Below, piece by piece: positions 9,123-17,478 of a DNA stretch of 64,000 nucleotides; position 1 is the stretch's first letter, and each line of letters begins with the position of its first letter. The DNA lies in the NCBI RefSeq assembly GCF_025165815.1, contig NZ_JAFFZE010000004.1:583531-647530 (forward strand), written 5' to 3'. The notes beneath the pieces were generated by a model. That model ran no database searches and was not told where the DNA came from. It saw only the letters and a program-made list of their open reading frames with translations. Made by a program: the position numbers and the translations under genes. The stretch is from Actinophytocola gossypii. GTDB lineage: Bacteria; Actinomycetota; Actinomycetes; Mycobacteriales; Pseudonocardiaceae.

Positions 9123-9776
9123 ATGCGAGTGCTCCTGATCGAGGACGACAGGGAGATGGCGCACGCGGTCGCGACCGGGTTGCGGCGCGCGCGCATGGCG
9201 GTCGACGTGGTACTCAACGGCGCGGCCGGGCTCGAGCGCGCGCTGGGCAACGACTACGACGTGATCGTGCTCGACCGGGACCTGCCCGGCATGCATGGCG
9301 ATGACGTGTGCGCCGAGCTGGTCGCCGCCCGGCCGCGTGCCCGGGTACTGATGCTCACCGCGGCCGCCACCAGCGCGGACCTCGTGGACGGACTTGGCCT
9401 CGGTGCCGACGACTACCTGCCGAAGCCGTTCGAGTTCCCCGTGCTCGTCGCCCGGATCTGCGCGCTCGCCCGGCGAGCCCAGCCGGCCATCCCACCGGTT
9501 CTGCGGCAAGGGGACCTCGAGGTCGATACCGCGCAACGCCGTGCCCGCAGGGGTGACAGGCAGCTCGACCTCGCGCCGAAGGAGTTCGGCGTTCTGGAGC
9601 TGCTGCTGGCCTCGCAGGGCCGCACCGTCTCGGCGGAGGAGATGCTCGAACGCGTCTGGGACGAGGCGACCGACCCGTTCACGAGCGCCGTCAAGATCAC
9701 CATCAGCAGGCTCAGGGCCAAGCTCGGGGAACCGCCGGTGATCGAGACGGTGGCCAGGTCCGGCTACCGGATCTGA
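9123..9776 (+). CDS. OmpR/PhoB-family response regulator
   Basis: A 217-residue regulator. The receiver domain (1-115) has the acidic pair EDD near residues 8-10, phospho-acceptor Asp in VLDRDLPG (about residue 51) and the conserved Lys in LPKPFEF (about residue 101). The C-terminal winged helix (about 125-217) has the usual LAPKEFGVLELLL, VWDEA and VKITISRLRAKLG segments. Start ATG 9123 follows GAGGAG. The sensor kinase begins two bases after its stop, and the MacB-type exporter operon is divergent, so its likely targets are both promoters through the 9036-9083 repeats. Confidence 0.95.
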   Translation: MRVLLIEDDREMAHAVATGLRRARMAVDVVLNGAAGLERALGNDYDVIVLDRDLPGMHGDDVCAELVAARPRARVLMLTAAATSADLVDGLGLGADDYLPKPFEFPVLVARICALARRAQPAIPPVLRQGDLEVDTAQRRARRGDRQLDLAPKEFGVLELLLASQGRTVSAEEMLERVWDEATDPFTSAVKITISRLRAKLGEPPVIETVARSGYRI

Positions 9777-9778
9777 GG

Positions 9779-10933
9779 ATGCGGATGCGTGTGTTCCCGT
9801 CGCCCCGACGCAGCGTCCGGCTGCGCCTTTCCCTGCTCTACGGCGTGTTGTTCCTGGTCTCGGGTACCGCGTTGCTCGCGGTGACCTACCTGCTGCTGTT
9901 CCACACCGGTGGTTCCGTCTACATGCCGGGGCCCGAAGGGGCCGACGCGCTGCCGGTCGCCCCGGCTTCTCCGCCGGCGGAGAAGGCCCACCTCGAAGAT
10001 GCGCTCCGTGATCAGCGCGATGCCGACCAGCGCGACTTCCTGCTTCAGGGCGGGATCGCGCTGGCACTCATGACGGTGGTCTCCGTCGTGCTCGGCTGGC
10101 TGGTTGCCGGGCGGCTGTTGCGTCCGCTGCGGACGGTCACCAGCACCGCGCGGGACATCTCGGCCACCAACCTGCACCAGCGGCTCGCGCTGAGCGGTCC
10201 CGACGACGAGCTGAAACAGCTCGGTGACACGTTCGACGGACTGCTGGAACGCCTGGAGCGATCCTTCCGGTCACAGCGCCAGTTCGTCGCCAACGCCTCC
10301 CACGAGCTGCGCACGCCGCTGGCCCGGCAACGGACCCTGGGGCAGGTCGCCCTGTCCGATCCCGGCGCCACCGTGGAGTCGCTGCGAGAGGCGCACGAGC
10401 GGATCATCCTCGCGGGCAGGCAGCAGGAGCGGCTGATCGAGGCGATGCTCACCCTCGCCCGCGGCGAGGGTGGCCTGGACCGGCGTGAGCCGCTCGATCT
10501 CGCCACGGTGGCGGACGAGGTCCTGCTCGCGCAGCGTGCGGACGCCGCGCGGCGGGGTCTGCGGCTGAGCTCGGCACTCGGCCCCACGTCCGTCACCGGT
10601 GACCCGCGGCTGCTCGAACGCGTGATCGCCAACCTCGTCGACAACGCACTGCGGTACAACGTCTCCGGTGGCCACGTGGAGGTCGCGACGGGCACCTCGG
10701 AAGGGCACAGCGTGCTCACGGTGAGCAACACCGGGCCGGTCGTACGGGAGCAGGACGTCGAAAGAATCTTCCGTCCCTTTCAGCGGGCCGCCGCCGACCG
10801 CACGGGCAACGACGGCGGAATCGGCCTCGGACTGTCCATCGTGGACGCCGTCGTCACCGCGCACGGCGCCACGATCACCGCGCGCCCCAACCCGGGTGGC
10901 GGCCTTACGGTGACCATCACGTTCGCCCACTGA
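9779..10933 (+). CDS. Two-component sensor histidine kinase
   Basis: A 384-residue membrane kinase. There are two membrane helices (about 20-42 and 88-110) with a short 45-residue extracytoplasmic loop rich in Pro/Ala/Asp, then HAMP (RLLRPLRTVTSTARDI), the phospho-acceptor H-box NASHELRTPLARQR (about residue 175), N-box NLVDNALRYN and G-boxes ending GGIGLGLSIVDAV. The short sensor loop is typical of envelope-stress or peptide-sensing kinases that read the membrane or an associated transporter. Start choice between ATG 9779 and ATG 9785 is open. Cotranscribed with the regulator. Confidence 0.94.
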   Translation: MRMRVFPSPRRSVRLRLSLLYGVLFLVSGTALLAVTYLLLFHTGGSVYMPGPEGADALPVAPASPPAEKAHLEDALRDQRDADQRDFLLQGGIALALMTVVSVVLGWLVAGRLLRPLRTVTSTARDISATNLHQRLALSGPDDELKQLGDTFDGLLERLERSFRSQRQFVANASHELRTPLARQRTLGQVALSDPGATVESLREAHERIILAGRQQERLIEAMLTLARGEGGLDRREPLDLATVADEVLLAQRADAARRGLRLSSALGPTSVTGDPRLLERVIANLVDNALRYNVSGGHVEVATGTSEGHSVLTVSNTGPVVREQDVERIFRPFQRAAADRTGNDGGIGLGLSIVDAVVTAHGATITARPNPGGGLTVTITFAH

Positions 10934-11019
10934 GCAGGTGAGGGGGTCCTGTACCGCAAGAGGGCCGCTGGGTATGGTCGTCGCCGATGACAGCGGGCCG
11001 GGTGGGCCGGAAGGTGTGG

Positions 11020-11225
11020 TCGCGGGCGATCGAGCCCGCGGACCAGCGCTGCCTCGTGGGGTTCGACCGGGCCGCGGCTCGCGGACATCGGCCAGGGTGT
11101 GTCGACCCGTGCGCGGATCGTTCCGTGGACCGAGTTGGGTCCTTGTTTCCACTCTGGATGTTACTGTCCTCGCGTAGTTTGCGGTAGGGCATGATCACAT
11201 CCGGATTGGTCTGTCGTGCGGGCTT
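11020..11225 (-). mobile_element. IS5-family transposase relic (C-terminal part)
   Basis: On the minus strand one frame reads TNPDVIMPYRKLREDSN and another continues as NSVHGTIRARVDTPW. These align with the catalytic C-terminal half of the IS5-type transposase also present in pieces at 14935, 46806 and 58990 (NPDVVMPYRKP, then TVHRSIRARAEH). It is frameshifted and lacks both ends. The flanking bases 10934-11019 and 11226-11424 hold nothing I can identify. Confidence 0.6.
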
Positions 11226-11424
11226 GGCCGCGGGGCATGTGGGCGGCGTCGGCGTTCCCTTGGCGCGGTTACGGTGACGTCCATCGGGTTCGACCGCTGG
11301 TAAGCGGATTGTCATTTCGTTGGATGTGGTGTTCGGGCCGCCGTCGGGGTGGGAGCCTGCACGAGACCTCGCGCCAGCCGGCGGGGCCAGTTGGCCGGCG
11401 CGAGGTCTCGGGCTTCTTCTCGCT

Positions 11425-11634
11425 CTACACGGGCTCGACGGCGACGCGCGGCTCGGTGTCGAGCTCCAGCTCCACGTCGGCCTCTTCGCCGATCGCGACA
11501 CCTGCGGCCGCCGGTCGGCGTCGCTGAGGCCGAACAGGCGACGGCCGCGCGCCCCGCCGAACGCCTCCACCACCTCGGGCGGACTTCCAGCCCCGCATGG
11601 GCTCGGGCGGCTCGACGAGGGCGCGAAGCTTCAC
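11425..11634 (-). pseudogene. Degraded DUF1905/YdeI-type protein fragment
   Basis: From GTG 11634 the minus strand reads KLRALVEPPEPMRGW and later AAAGVAIGEEADVELELDTE, both hallmark segments of the small DUF1905 beta-barrel proteins. The middle is frameshifted: the neighbouring frame carries VVEAFGGARGRRLFGLSDAD. The C-terminus ends early at EPV. Internal bases have been lost and the reading frame is broken, so it is probably not functional. Confidence 0.6.
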
Positions 11635-11662
11635 GGCCCTCCTTGCTGGCTGTCCTCGGTGG

Positions 11663-12076
11663 CTACTTCGCGGAGGGCTGATCGTTGCCCTGAGCGGTGT
11701 AGCCGACGCGCCAGATGTATCCGTCCAGGTCGGCGAAGGTGCCGCCGTAACCGCCCCACGGCAAGGCGTCGGCGGGCTTGAGGATGGTGGCGCCGGCCTT
11801 CTCGGCCTGCGCCATCATCTCGTCCACTCGCGCCTCACTACCGAGCTCGTAGGTGAGGACCAGTCCGCTGAAGCCGTTGCCGTCCGGGTTCGTGCCCACC
11901 AGGTCTGCCAGGCCTTCGCGGCCGTAGAGGCCGACAGGCGAGGCGCCGTCGGACTCGAAGAACACCGAGATGCCGTAGTCGTTCTTGATCTTCCAGCCGA
12001 GGCCGTCGGTGTAGAACCGCTTGGCGTCCTCCATGTTCCGGACGCCGAGCAGGGTCGGGATCACGTGCGCTGTCAT
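11663..12076 (-). CDS. VOC-superfamily (glyoxalase/bleomycin-resistance-fold) protein
   Basis: A 137-residue protein starting at ATG 12076 with GAAGGAG seven bases upstream. The paired beta-alpha-beta-beta-beta modules of the VOC fold are visible: VIPTLLGVRNMEDAKRFYTD at the start and FADLDGYIWRVGYTA at the end. These small proteins bind metal or hydrophobic drugs and are often targets of ECF41-type sigma factors. It is divergent from such a sigma gene and a TGTCACA element points at it (see 12137-12199). Specific substrate unknown. Confidence 0.9.
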   Translation of the reverse strand: MTAHVIPTLLGVRNMEDAKRFYTDGLGWKIKNDYGISVFFESDGASPVGLYGREGLADLVGTNPDGNGFSGLVLTYELGSEARVDEMMAQAEKAGATILKPADALPWGGYGGTFADLDGYIWRVGYTAQGNDQPSAK

Positions 12077-12136
12077 GTTGCATCTCCTTCTGTTCGAGGT
12101 GTGTACGGTGCCTGAACCAGCAGGTGAACCGCCGGA

Positions 12137-12199
12137 TGTCACATCGGCGCGGGTTCGCCGGTCAATCGGTATGACAGGCCGAGACAAAGGAATGTGACA
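12137..12199. promoter_or_regulatory. Candidate divergent ECF41-type promoters
   Basis: Plus strand: TGTCACA at 12137-12143, 15 bases, then CGGTC at 12159-12163, leading to the sigma gene at 12201. Minus strand: TGTCACA at 12199-12193, 16 bases, then TGTC at 12176-12173, leading to the VOC gene at 12076. TGTCACA with a GTC-type -10 is the known ECF41 class, so the sigma factor may drive both its own gene and the divergent VOC gene. Confidence 0.6.
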
Positions 12200-12200
12200 G

Positions 12201-13064
12201 ATGGTCGAGCAGGATTGGCTGAGCGAGCGGTTCGCCGAGCACCAGAGTCGCTTGCACGCGGTGGCCTACCGGATGCTCGGCTCACCCGGTGAGGCCGAGG
12301 ACGCGGTGCAGGAGGCGTGGCTGCGGGTCAGCCGCGCCGGCACCGGCCAAGTGGAGAATCTGGCCGGGTGGCTGACCACGATCACGGCCCGGGTCTGCCT
12401 GAACATGCTCGAAGCACGGCGGGCCCGACGTGAGGAATCGGCCGGGGCGCTGCCGCCAGAGCCGGCCGCGCCACACTCCGACATCCGCTCGGCCGACCCC
12501 GAGGACGAGGCGCTGCTCGCCGATTCGGTCGGTGTCGCACTGATGGTGGTGCTGGACACCCTGACTCCCGCTGAACGGCTCGCGTTCGTCCTGCACGACA
12601 TCTTCGCTGTGTCGTTCGGCGAGATCGGCGCCGTCATCGACCGCTCCCCGGCCGCGGCCCGGCAGTTGGCCAGCCGGGCCCGGCGCCGGGTGCAGGGCGC
12701 GGCGGAGGCGTCCGATGCAGCCCGATCGGCGAAGCGGGACATCATCGAGGCCTTCCTCGCCGCCTCCCGAAGCGGGGACTTCGCCGCCCTGCTCGAACTG
12801 CTCGACCCGAACGCCGCGGCCCTGGACGTCCGCGGCGCCCCTGCGGTGGCGTCATTCTTCGCCGGCCGAGCGCAGGCCGCCCGGCTCGCGTTGGTCGACG
12901 GCGTTCCGGCGGCCGTCTGGCTGCACCGCGGCCGGCCGAAGGCCGTCTTCACATTCACCATCGGCAGCGGGAAGATCACCAACATCACCATCGACACCGA
13001 CCTGGGCCGCCTCGACAGCCTGGCGATTGTCCTGCTTCACACCGACGACAAGGAACGGCGATGA
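12201..13064 (+). CDS. ECF41-type sigma factor with SnoaL-like C-terminal domain (SigJ-like)
   Basis: A 287-residue sigma factor, longer than ordinary ECF sigmas (about 180). Region 2 (FAEHQSRLHAVAYRMLGSPG, then EDAVQEAWLRVSRA) and region 4 (LTPAERLAFVLHDIFAVSF, then AARQLASRARRRVQ) are clear. The last 110 residues form a SnoaL/NTF2-like domain ending NITIDTDLGRLDSLAIV. In ECF41 proteins this extension replaces a separate anti-sigma factor and tunes activity. Its stop overlaps the next gene by four bases (ATGA), so the downstream VOC protein is made with it. Candidate autoregulatory promoter at 12137. Confidence 0.92.
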   Translation: MVEQDWLSERFAEHQSRLHAVAYRMLGSPGEAEDAVQEAWLRVSRAGTGQVENLAGWLTTITARVCLNMLEARRARREESAGALPPEPAAPHSDIRSADPEDEALLADSVGVALMVVLDTLTPAERLAFVLHDIFAVSFGEIGAVIDRSPAAARQLASRARRRVQGAAEASDAARSAKRDIIEAFLAASRSGDFAALLELLDPNAAALDVRGAPAVASFFAGRAQAARLALVDGVPAAVWLHRGRPKAVFTFTIGSGKITNITIDTDLGRLDSLAIVLLHTDDKERR

Positions 13065-13567
13065 CCCGGCCTTCCCGGCAGGTCCGTGCCACCGGCATGA
13101 ACCTCAAGCTCTCGTCGTGGGCCCTGGCCGTCCACGACCTGAACGAGGCACTCGGCTTCTACCGTGACGTGCTCGGCTTCGAGGTACACGCCGACGCCGA
13201 ATCCGAGGCGACACGGCGAGTGAGCGTCGGCCCGCGGTCGCAGCCGGACATGCAGATCTTCCTCCAATCACCGGGAACGGATCCACGTGTCTCGCCAGCC
13301 GACCGGCAGATGATCGAGGACCTGATGGCCAACGGCCTGCTCGGCCAGCGTCTCGTCTTCCTGACCGACAACTGCGACACCACCTTCGAGCACATCGAGG
13401 CCGCAGGCGCTGAAGTGATGCAAGAACCGATCAACCAGCCCGACGGTGCCCGCGACTGCGCCTTCCTCGACCCTTCCGGCAACATGCTGCGTTTCACCCA
13501 GACGCGTCAGATGAACCGTGCACTCGCATACCGACGGACAAGCCGCGAAGGCCCCCAGGCACCCTGA
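13061..13567 (+). CDS. VOC-superfamily protein coupled to the ECF41 sigma gene
   Basis: A 168-residue VOC-fold protein (LKLSSWALAVHDLNEALGFY, then LVFLTDNCDTTFEHIEAAGA and CAFLDPSGNMLRFTQ). The C-terminal DPSGN-xxF segment is typical of glyoxalase-like family members. Its ATG lies in the sigma stop (ATGA), so it is translationally coupled. The true start could also be the Met 17 codons in (MNLKLSS), closer to the usual family length. Together with the gene at 11663 it places two VOC proteins around one ECF41 sigma factor, suggesting a small detoxification regulon. Confidence 0.88.
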   Translation: MTRPSRQVRATGMNLKLSSWALAVHDLNEALGFYRDVLGFEVHADAESEATRRVSVGPRSQPDMQIFLQSPGTDPRVSPADRQMIEDLMANGLLGQRLVFLTDNCDTTFEHIEAAGAEVMQEPINQPDGARDCAFLDPSGNMLRFTQTRQMNRALAYRRTSREGPQAP

Positions 13568-13679
13568 ACGCGGCCGCCAGGGAAACACTGGTGGACCACC
13601 GCGCCGATCGCGAAAGCCATCGCCCGTCGCTCGGCTTGTCGCGTTGGTTTGACGAAACGGTAGGGCAAGATCTGTTGTC

Positions 13680-14558
13680 ATGACCAACGGCGAACCAACC
13701 TTCGTGCTAGTTACTGGTTCTGGGGCCACCTCGTTTCTGTGGAACCCAGTGGTCAGAGAGCTCGTGCTGCGTGGGCATCGTGCCTTGCCCGTCGAGTTGC
13801 CCGGCCACGGGTTCGACACGGTGTTCCCCGCGGGCTACGGGAGCCCGCAGGACCTCGAGCTTTTCACCGGCGCACGCTCACCGGTGGCCGGGCTTACGCT
13901 CGACGACTACGCCGAGCACACCCTCGGTCTCGTGCGCCGGGCCGCTCAGCACGGCCCCGTTGTTCTGGTGGGCCACAGCCTGGGCGGCAGCACCGTCACT
14001 CGGGTAGCCAACACCGCCTCCGACCTGCTGGCCCACGTGGTCTACCTCAGCGCCTACTGCTGTGTGGACTCACCCACTGTGGTCGGCTACGCGCCCACCG
14101 CTCCGACACCGGACAGCCCGCTCGCGCGGGCGCGGCAAATGGCGTTCCTCGGTGATCCCCGCCGTACCGGCGTGACACGGACCAACCCCATGACTGCCGA
14201 CCCCGACGTGCTGGCCGTCCAGCACGCCCTACTCGTGGCCGACCTCGACCCCGCACACGTGCCCGCAGTACTCGCCTACGCCACCCAGCCCGACGAGCCG
14301 CTGCAGGTCGTCCTCGCCGACGCCCAGGTCGACCCCGGGACATGGGGGCGACTGCCGCGCACCTACGTCCGGACCAGCCAGGACGAGGTTGTCCCCATCG
14401 AGGTGCAGGACCGCATGATCGCCGAAGCCGACCATCTCACCCCCACGAACCCCTTTACCGTGCACACCATCGCCGGAAGCCACTTCGTACCGATCACCCG
14501 CGCCACCGAGGTGGCCGACATCCTCATCACCACATCGGATAGCAGGTTGGTTACGTAG
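13680..14558 (+). CDS. Alpha/beta-hydrolase-fold protein
   Basis: A 292-residue hydrolase. The nucleophile elbow is GHSLGG (about residue 99), with the acid in TSQDEVVP and the His in AGSHFVPIT near the end, giving a full Ser-Asp-His triad. The start TFVLVTGSGATSFLW has the oxyanion-side loop of the esterase/methylesterase-like branch. Likely an esterase or lactonase; substrate cannot be told. It stands alone, about 110 bases after the VOC gene, and is followed by a block of IS fragments. Confidence 0.88.
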   Translation: MTNGEPTFVLVTGSGATSFLWNPVVRELVLRGHRALPVELPGHGFDTVFPAGYGSPQDLELFTGARSPVAGLTLDDYAEHTLGLVRRAAQHGPVVLVGHSLGGSTVTRVANTASDLLAHVVYLSAYCCVDSPTVVGYAPTAPTPDSPLARARQMAFLGDPRRTGVTRTNPMTADPDVLAVQHALLVADLDPAHVPAVLAYATQPDEPLQVVLADAQVDPGTWGRLPRTYVRTSQDEVVPIEVQDRMIAEADHLTPTNPFTVHTIAGSHFVPITRATEVADILITTSDSRLVT

Positions 14559-14569
14559 AGGGCGCAGCC

Positions 14570-14930
14570 TCACCTTGGCTTGAGCTTCAACCTGTTCGGC
14601 GGGGTCGTGGGGTGCTGGACTTGGTTGCCTTGCCGCTGCGTGGTTTTCGTTGGTTTACGCTGGTGACGACGTGGACGTCGTGGCGTGGGGCTGGTCGTGG
14701 GCTGGGGTGGCCGGTGGGGCGTCCGGGGCCAGGCCGGGTGGGTTTGGCGCATCGGCCGGAGAGCCGATCGGCGGCGCAGATCGGTGGTTTGGTCTCTGGC
14801 GAGGCGGAGTTGCGCGTAGGCGGCGAGGACGAGCCAGGTCCAGCGGTCGCCCTGTTCGGGTGTGCGCAGCTTCGGGCATGTCCAGCCCAACGTCTGAGTA
14901 TCGATCTCGACCCCCCGATGGTCGACCTGC
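14570..14930 (-). mobile_element. C-terminal relic of a DDE transposase
   Basis: The minus strand reads TQTLGWTCPKLRTPEQGDRW, then TWLVLAAYAQLRLARDQTTD, which is the end of a large actinobacterial DDE transposase family (RNase-H-like fold, QTLGWT-PKLR and WTWL-LAAY-QLRLAR motifs). The catalytic N-terminal two-thirds is missing and the Pro/Arg-rich tail is frameshifted. It abuts an unrelated IS5-type fragment pointing the other way. Confidence 0.6.
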
Positions 14931-14934
14931 TCTG

Positions 14935-15330
14935 GCGGCCCAGCGGGGTGGCGAGGAGATCGCGGACGGGCGTGCGGGTCGGCAGTGGGCGTTGCCGCTG
15001 GCTGATCGGTACTGCTGGTCGCGGTGTACTGGCGGACGAACCTGACGATGCGCCAGATCGGGCCGCTGTTCGGGGTGTCCCACTCCGCAGCGCGCCGGGT
15101 GATCGACAAGGTCGGCCCCTGTTGGCGCTGGCGCCAGTGCGCAAACGGCGGATCGACTCGGTCGCGATCGTGGACGGCACACTAGCGCCGAGCCGCGACC
15201 ACCGGCTCGCGGCGCCGTCAAAGAACTACCGCTACTCCACGAACGTGCAGATCGCGATCGACGCCGATACTCGCTTGGTGATCGCCACCGGCGACCCCGC
15301 AACCAGGTGACCGCAACGACACCACCGTCT
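14935..15330 (+). mobile_element. N-terminal relic of an IS5-family transposase
   Basis: Across three frames the plus strand reads GEEIADGRAGRQWALPLADR, VYWRTNLTMRQIGPLFGVSH, RKRRIDSVAIVDGTLAPSRD and YSTNVQIAIDADTRLVIATG. This is the central part of the IS5-type transposase whose other pieces lie at 11020, 46806, 58990 and 62215, with the first catalytic Asp in VDGTL. Frameshifts near 15020 and 15118 and loss of the C-terminus make it dead. Confidence 0.7.
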
Positions 15331-15339
15331 ACCGCGACT

Positions 15340-15495
15340 CCGCGTTACGCCACCTCCGACGGCCGTCGGCTCGGAGCCGGTGACTCCGGGTCCCCGCTGG
15401 TGGCCTCCGACGACGAGACCGTGGTCGGGGTGCCGCCCGGCACACCGAAGGGGGCCGGCGCCCCGAACGTTGTGTCCCATGAGGTCGTCGCGTAA
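15340..15495 (+). pseudogene. C-terminal fragment of a trypsin-like serine protease
   Basis: The frame ending at 15495 contains GDSGSPLVASDDETVVGV, the catalytic-Ser loop (GDSG) of S1-type proteases, then SHEVVA and a stop. The His and Asp parts are absent and the upstream sequence is IS-derived, so only the last 50 or so residues survive. Possibly cut off by the IS5-type element just before it. Confidence 0.45.
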
Positions 15496-15582
15496 CGCCG
15501 TGTTCAGAAGTGCGGCATACGCTGCTCGCCGAGAGATCGCTGACAGCCGCGTTCTCGGAACGGGCAGGGAGAACCGATACCG

Positions 15583-17082
15583 ATGACGGATGATTCGCAG
15601 CAGGACTCGACGTTCACTCGGCGCCGGCTCCTTGGTACCGCGACCGCGGGAGGCGCCGCGGCGGCGGCCTCGTTGTTGCCATCCAGTGTCCAGAAGGCAC
15701 TGGCCACTCCATCGACGAGCAAGCGACCGTCCCTACGCGACGTCGAGCACGTCGTGCTCCTGATGCAGGAGAACCGGAGCTTCGACCATTACTTCGGCAC
15801 GATGTCGGGTGTCGCCGGATTCTCCGACCCGGACGCGATCCGGCTCCCGACCGGCCGCAACGTCTTCTACCAGCCAACGGACCAGAATGCCGACGGCTAC
15901 GTGCTTCCGTTCCACCTGGACAGTCGGACCACGTCGGCGCAGGGGATGCCGACGGCGGGCGACTACGCCTGGGACCCCGCGCACATGGCGTGGAACGAGG
16001 GCAAGATGGACATGTGGCTGCCGGCCAGCTACCGGTACTTCCAGGGGAACAAGGAGCACATCCCGCGGCTCATGGGGTACTTCGAGGAACAGGACATCCC
16101 GTTCCACCGCGCCCTCGCTGACGCGTTCACGATCTGCGACCACTACCACTGCTCGATCCTCGGCTCCACCACACCGAACCGAGTCATGTGGGAGACCGGC
16201 GGGGTGGACCCCGACGGCAAGGCCGGCGGTCCCATTCTCATCAACGCGATGAACGAGAACCGCTGGCGGACGTACGCGGAGAACCTCACCGACGCCGGGG
16301 TGAGCTGGCGCTTCTACCAGGAAGAAGGGGGCATGCGGAGCCAGACGGGCTGGTTCAAGGCCTTCCGGGAGGCGCCCAGCACGTCCCCGCTGTACACGAA
16401 CAGCCGAACCGTCTCCACCGGCCAGTTCGAGTACGACGCGATCAACGACCGGTTGCCGTCGGTGAGCTGGCTGTTCCCGCCCACCGACCAGAACGAGCAC
16501 CCCAACCAGTCCATGCCGGCGGCCGGTGCGCAGTACATCGCGTCGAAGATCGACGCGATCGCGGCCAACCCCGACGTGTGGGCCAAGACCGTGCTGATCC
16601 TGGTCTGGGACGAAAACGGCGGCATGTTCGACCACGTCCCGCCGCCCACGCCGCCGCCGGGCACGCCCGAGGAGTTCGTGACACTGACCTCCCCAGGTGG
16701 CGTCAACGGCGGCGGACGTCCCCTCGGCGCCGGGTTCCGCGTTCCCTGCATCATCATCTCCCCGTGGACGGCCGGCGGCTGGGTGTGCAGTGAGCCGTTC
16801 GACCACACCTCCAACCTGCGGTTCCTGGAGAGGGTGACCGGGGTGGCGGCCTCGAACATCAGTGGCTGGCGGCGGGACACGTTCGGCGATCTCACCTCGG
16901 CGTTCCGCTTCCGGGGCAGGGCGGCCGAGCCGCCCACCGTGCCGAGCACGTCGGGGCACCTGGCGCTGGCCAAGTACGAGGTGGCGAACCTGCCGGAGCC
17001 CGCCTTCCCCGAGGATCACCAGACTCCCCCGGTCCAGGAGCGCGGCCGTCGCCCCAGCACTCGGCCTCCCGGCCCACGCTGA
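15583..17082 (+). CDS. Tat-exported phospholipase C/phosphoesterase-family enzyme
   Basis: A 499-residue protein of the bacterial phospholipase C/acid phosphatase family (PF04185-type). The N-terminus is a Tat signal (FTRRRLLGTATAGG), so it is exported folded. The catalytic opening VLLMQENRSFDHYFGTM (about residue 60) carries the family nucleophile region, with later metal/active-site segments (FTICDHYHCSILGSTTPNR, VWDENGGMFDHV, PFDHTSNLRFLE). It should cleave phosphodiester headgroups outside the cell, for phosphate scavenging or membrane attack. The 499-residue length lacks the C-terminal DUF756 repeats of long PlcN-type enzymes. A terminator hairpin follows. Confidence 0.93.
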   Translation: MTDDSQQDSTFTRRRLLGTATAGGAAAAASLLPSSVQKALATPSTSKRPSLRDVEHVVLLMQENRSFDHYFGTMSGVAGFSDPDAIRLPTGRNVFYQPTDQNADGYVLPFHLDSRTTSAQGMPTAGDYAWDPAHMAWNEGKMDMWLPASYRYFQGNKEHIPRLMGYFEEQDIPFHRALADAFTICDHYHCSILGSTTPNRVMWETGGVDPDGKAGGPILINAMNENRWRTYAENLTDAGVSWRFYQEEGGMRSQTGWFKAFREAPSTSPLYTNSRTVSTGQFEYDAINDRLPSVSWLFPPTDQNEHPNQSMPAAGAQYIASKIDAIAANPDVWAKTVLILVWDENGGMFDHVPPPTPPPGTPEEFVTLTSPGGVNGGGRPLGAGFRVPCIIISPWTAGGWVCSEPFDHTSNLRFLERVTGVAASNISGWRRDTFGDLTSAFRFRGRAAEPPTVPSTSGHLALAKYEVANLPEPAFPEDHQTPPVQERGRRPSTRPPGPR

Positions 17083-17106
17083 CCCGAGTGCACGAGCGAC
17101 AGGTCG

Positions 17107-17134
17107 GGGCCGTTCGCTGGGTGACGAACGGCCC
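17107..17134 (+). terminator. Rho-independent-type hairpin after the phospholipase gene
   Basis: Perfect 10-bp stem GGGCCGTTCG / CGAACGGCCC with an 8-base loop, 24 bases after the stop. No T-run follows, which is common in high-GC actinobacteria. The rest of the gap up to 17478 shows nothing I can identify. Confidence 0.65.
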
Positions 17135-17478
17135 TGCCTCCGGTCGGTCAGGCGGCCTGGGCAGCGCGGGTTTGTGCTCACCGGAGCCCGGAATGCAGGA
17201 ACGCGTCGGTGCTCCGGCGCGCGGCAACCAGGTACACGGCCACGACGGGCAGCGTCGCGACCTACCGCCCTGCCGTCCATCGGCGAGCCGATGCGTGTTC
17301 TGGGCCGCCCGGCCCGCCGAGGGACACGGGATGCCGTCGTCGAGGTCAGCCGTGGCGACGCGGCCCCATGACCTCGCGGACCGCCACCGGACCATCCCAC
17401 CGACCATCGCCGACAGCGATTCCAGCCCTGCGCTGATCGGTTCCTCCTCGGCCGCCCTCGGAGACCGGATGGGCTCGG

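Noticed and set aside
15340..15495. Complete small gene beginning at 15307
   Set aside because: The first codons are IS5-derived; only the protease C-terminus is recognisable.
15733..17400. Minus-strand 555-codon frame opposite the phospholipase gene
   Set aside because: Shadow of a gene with a Tat signal and full family motifs.
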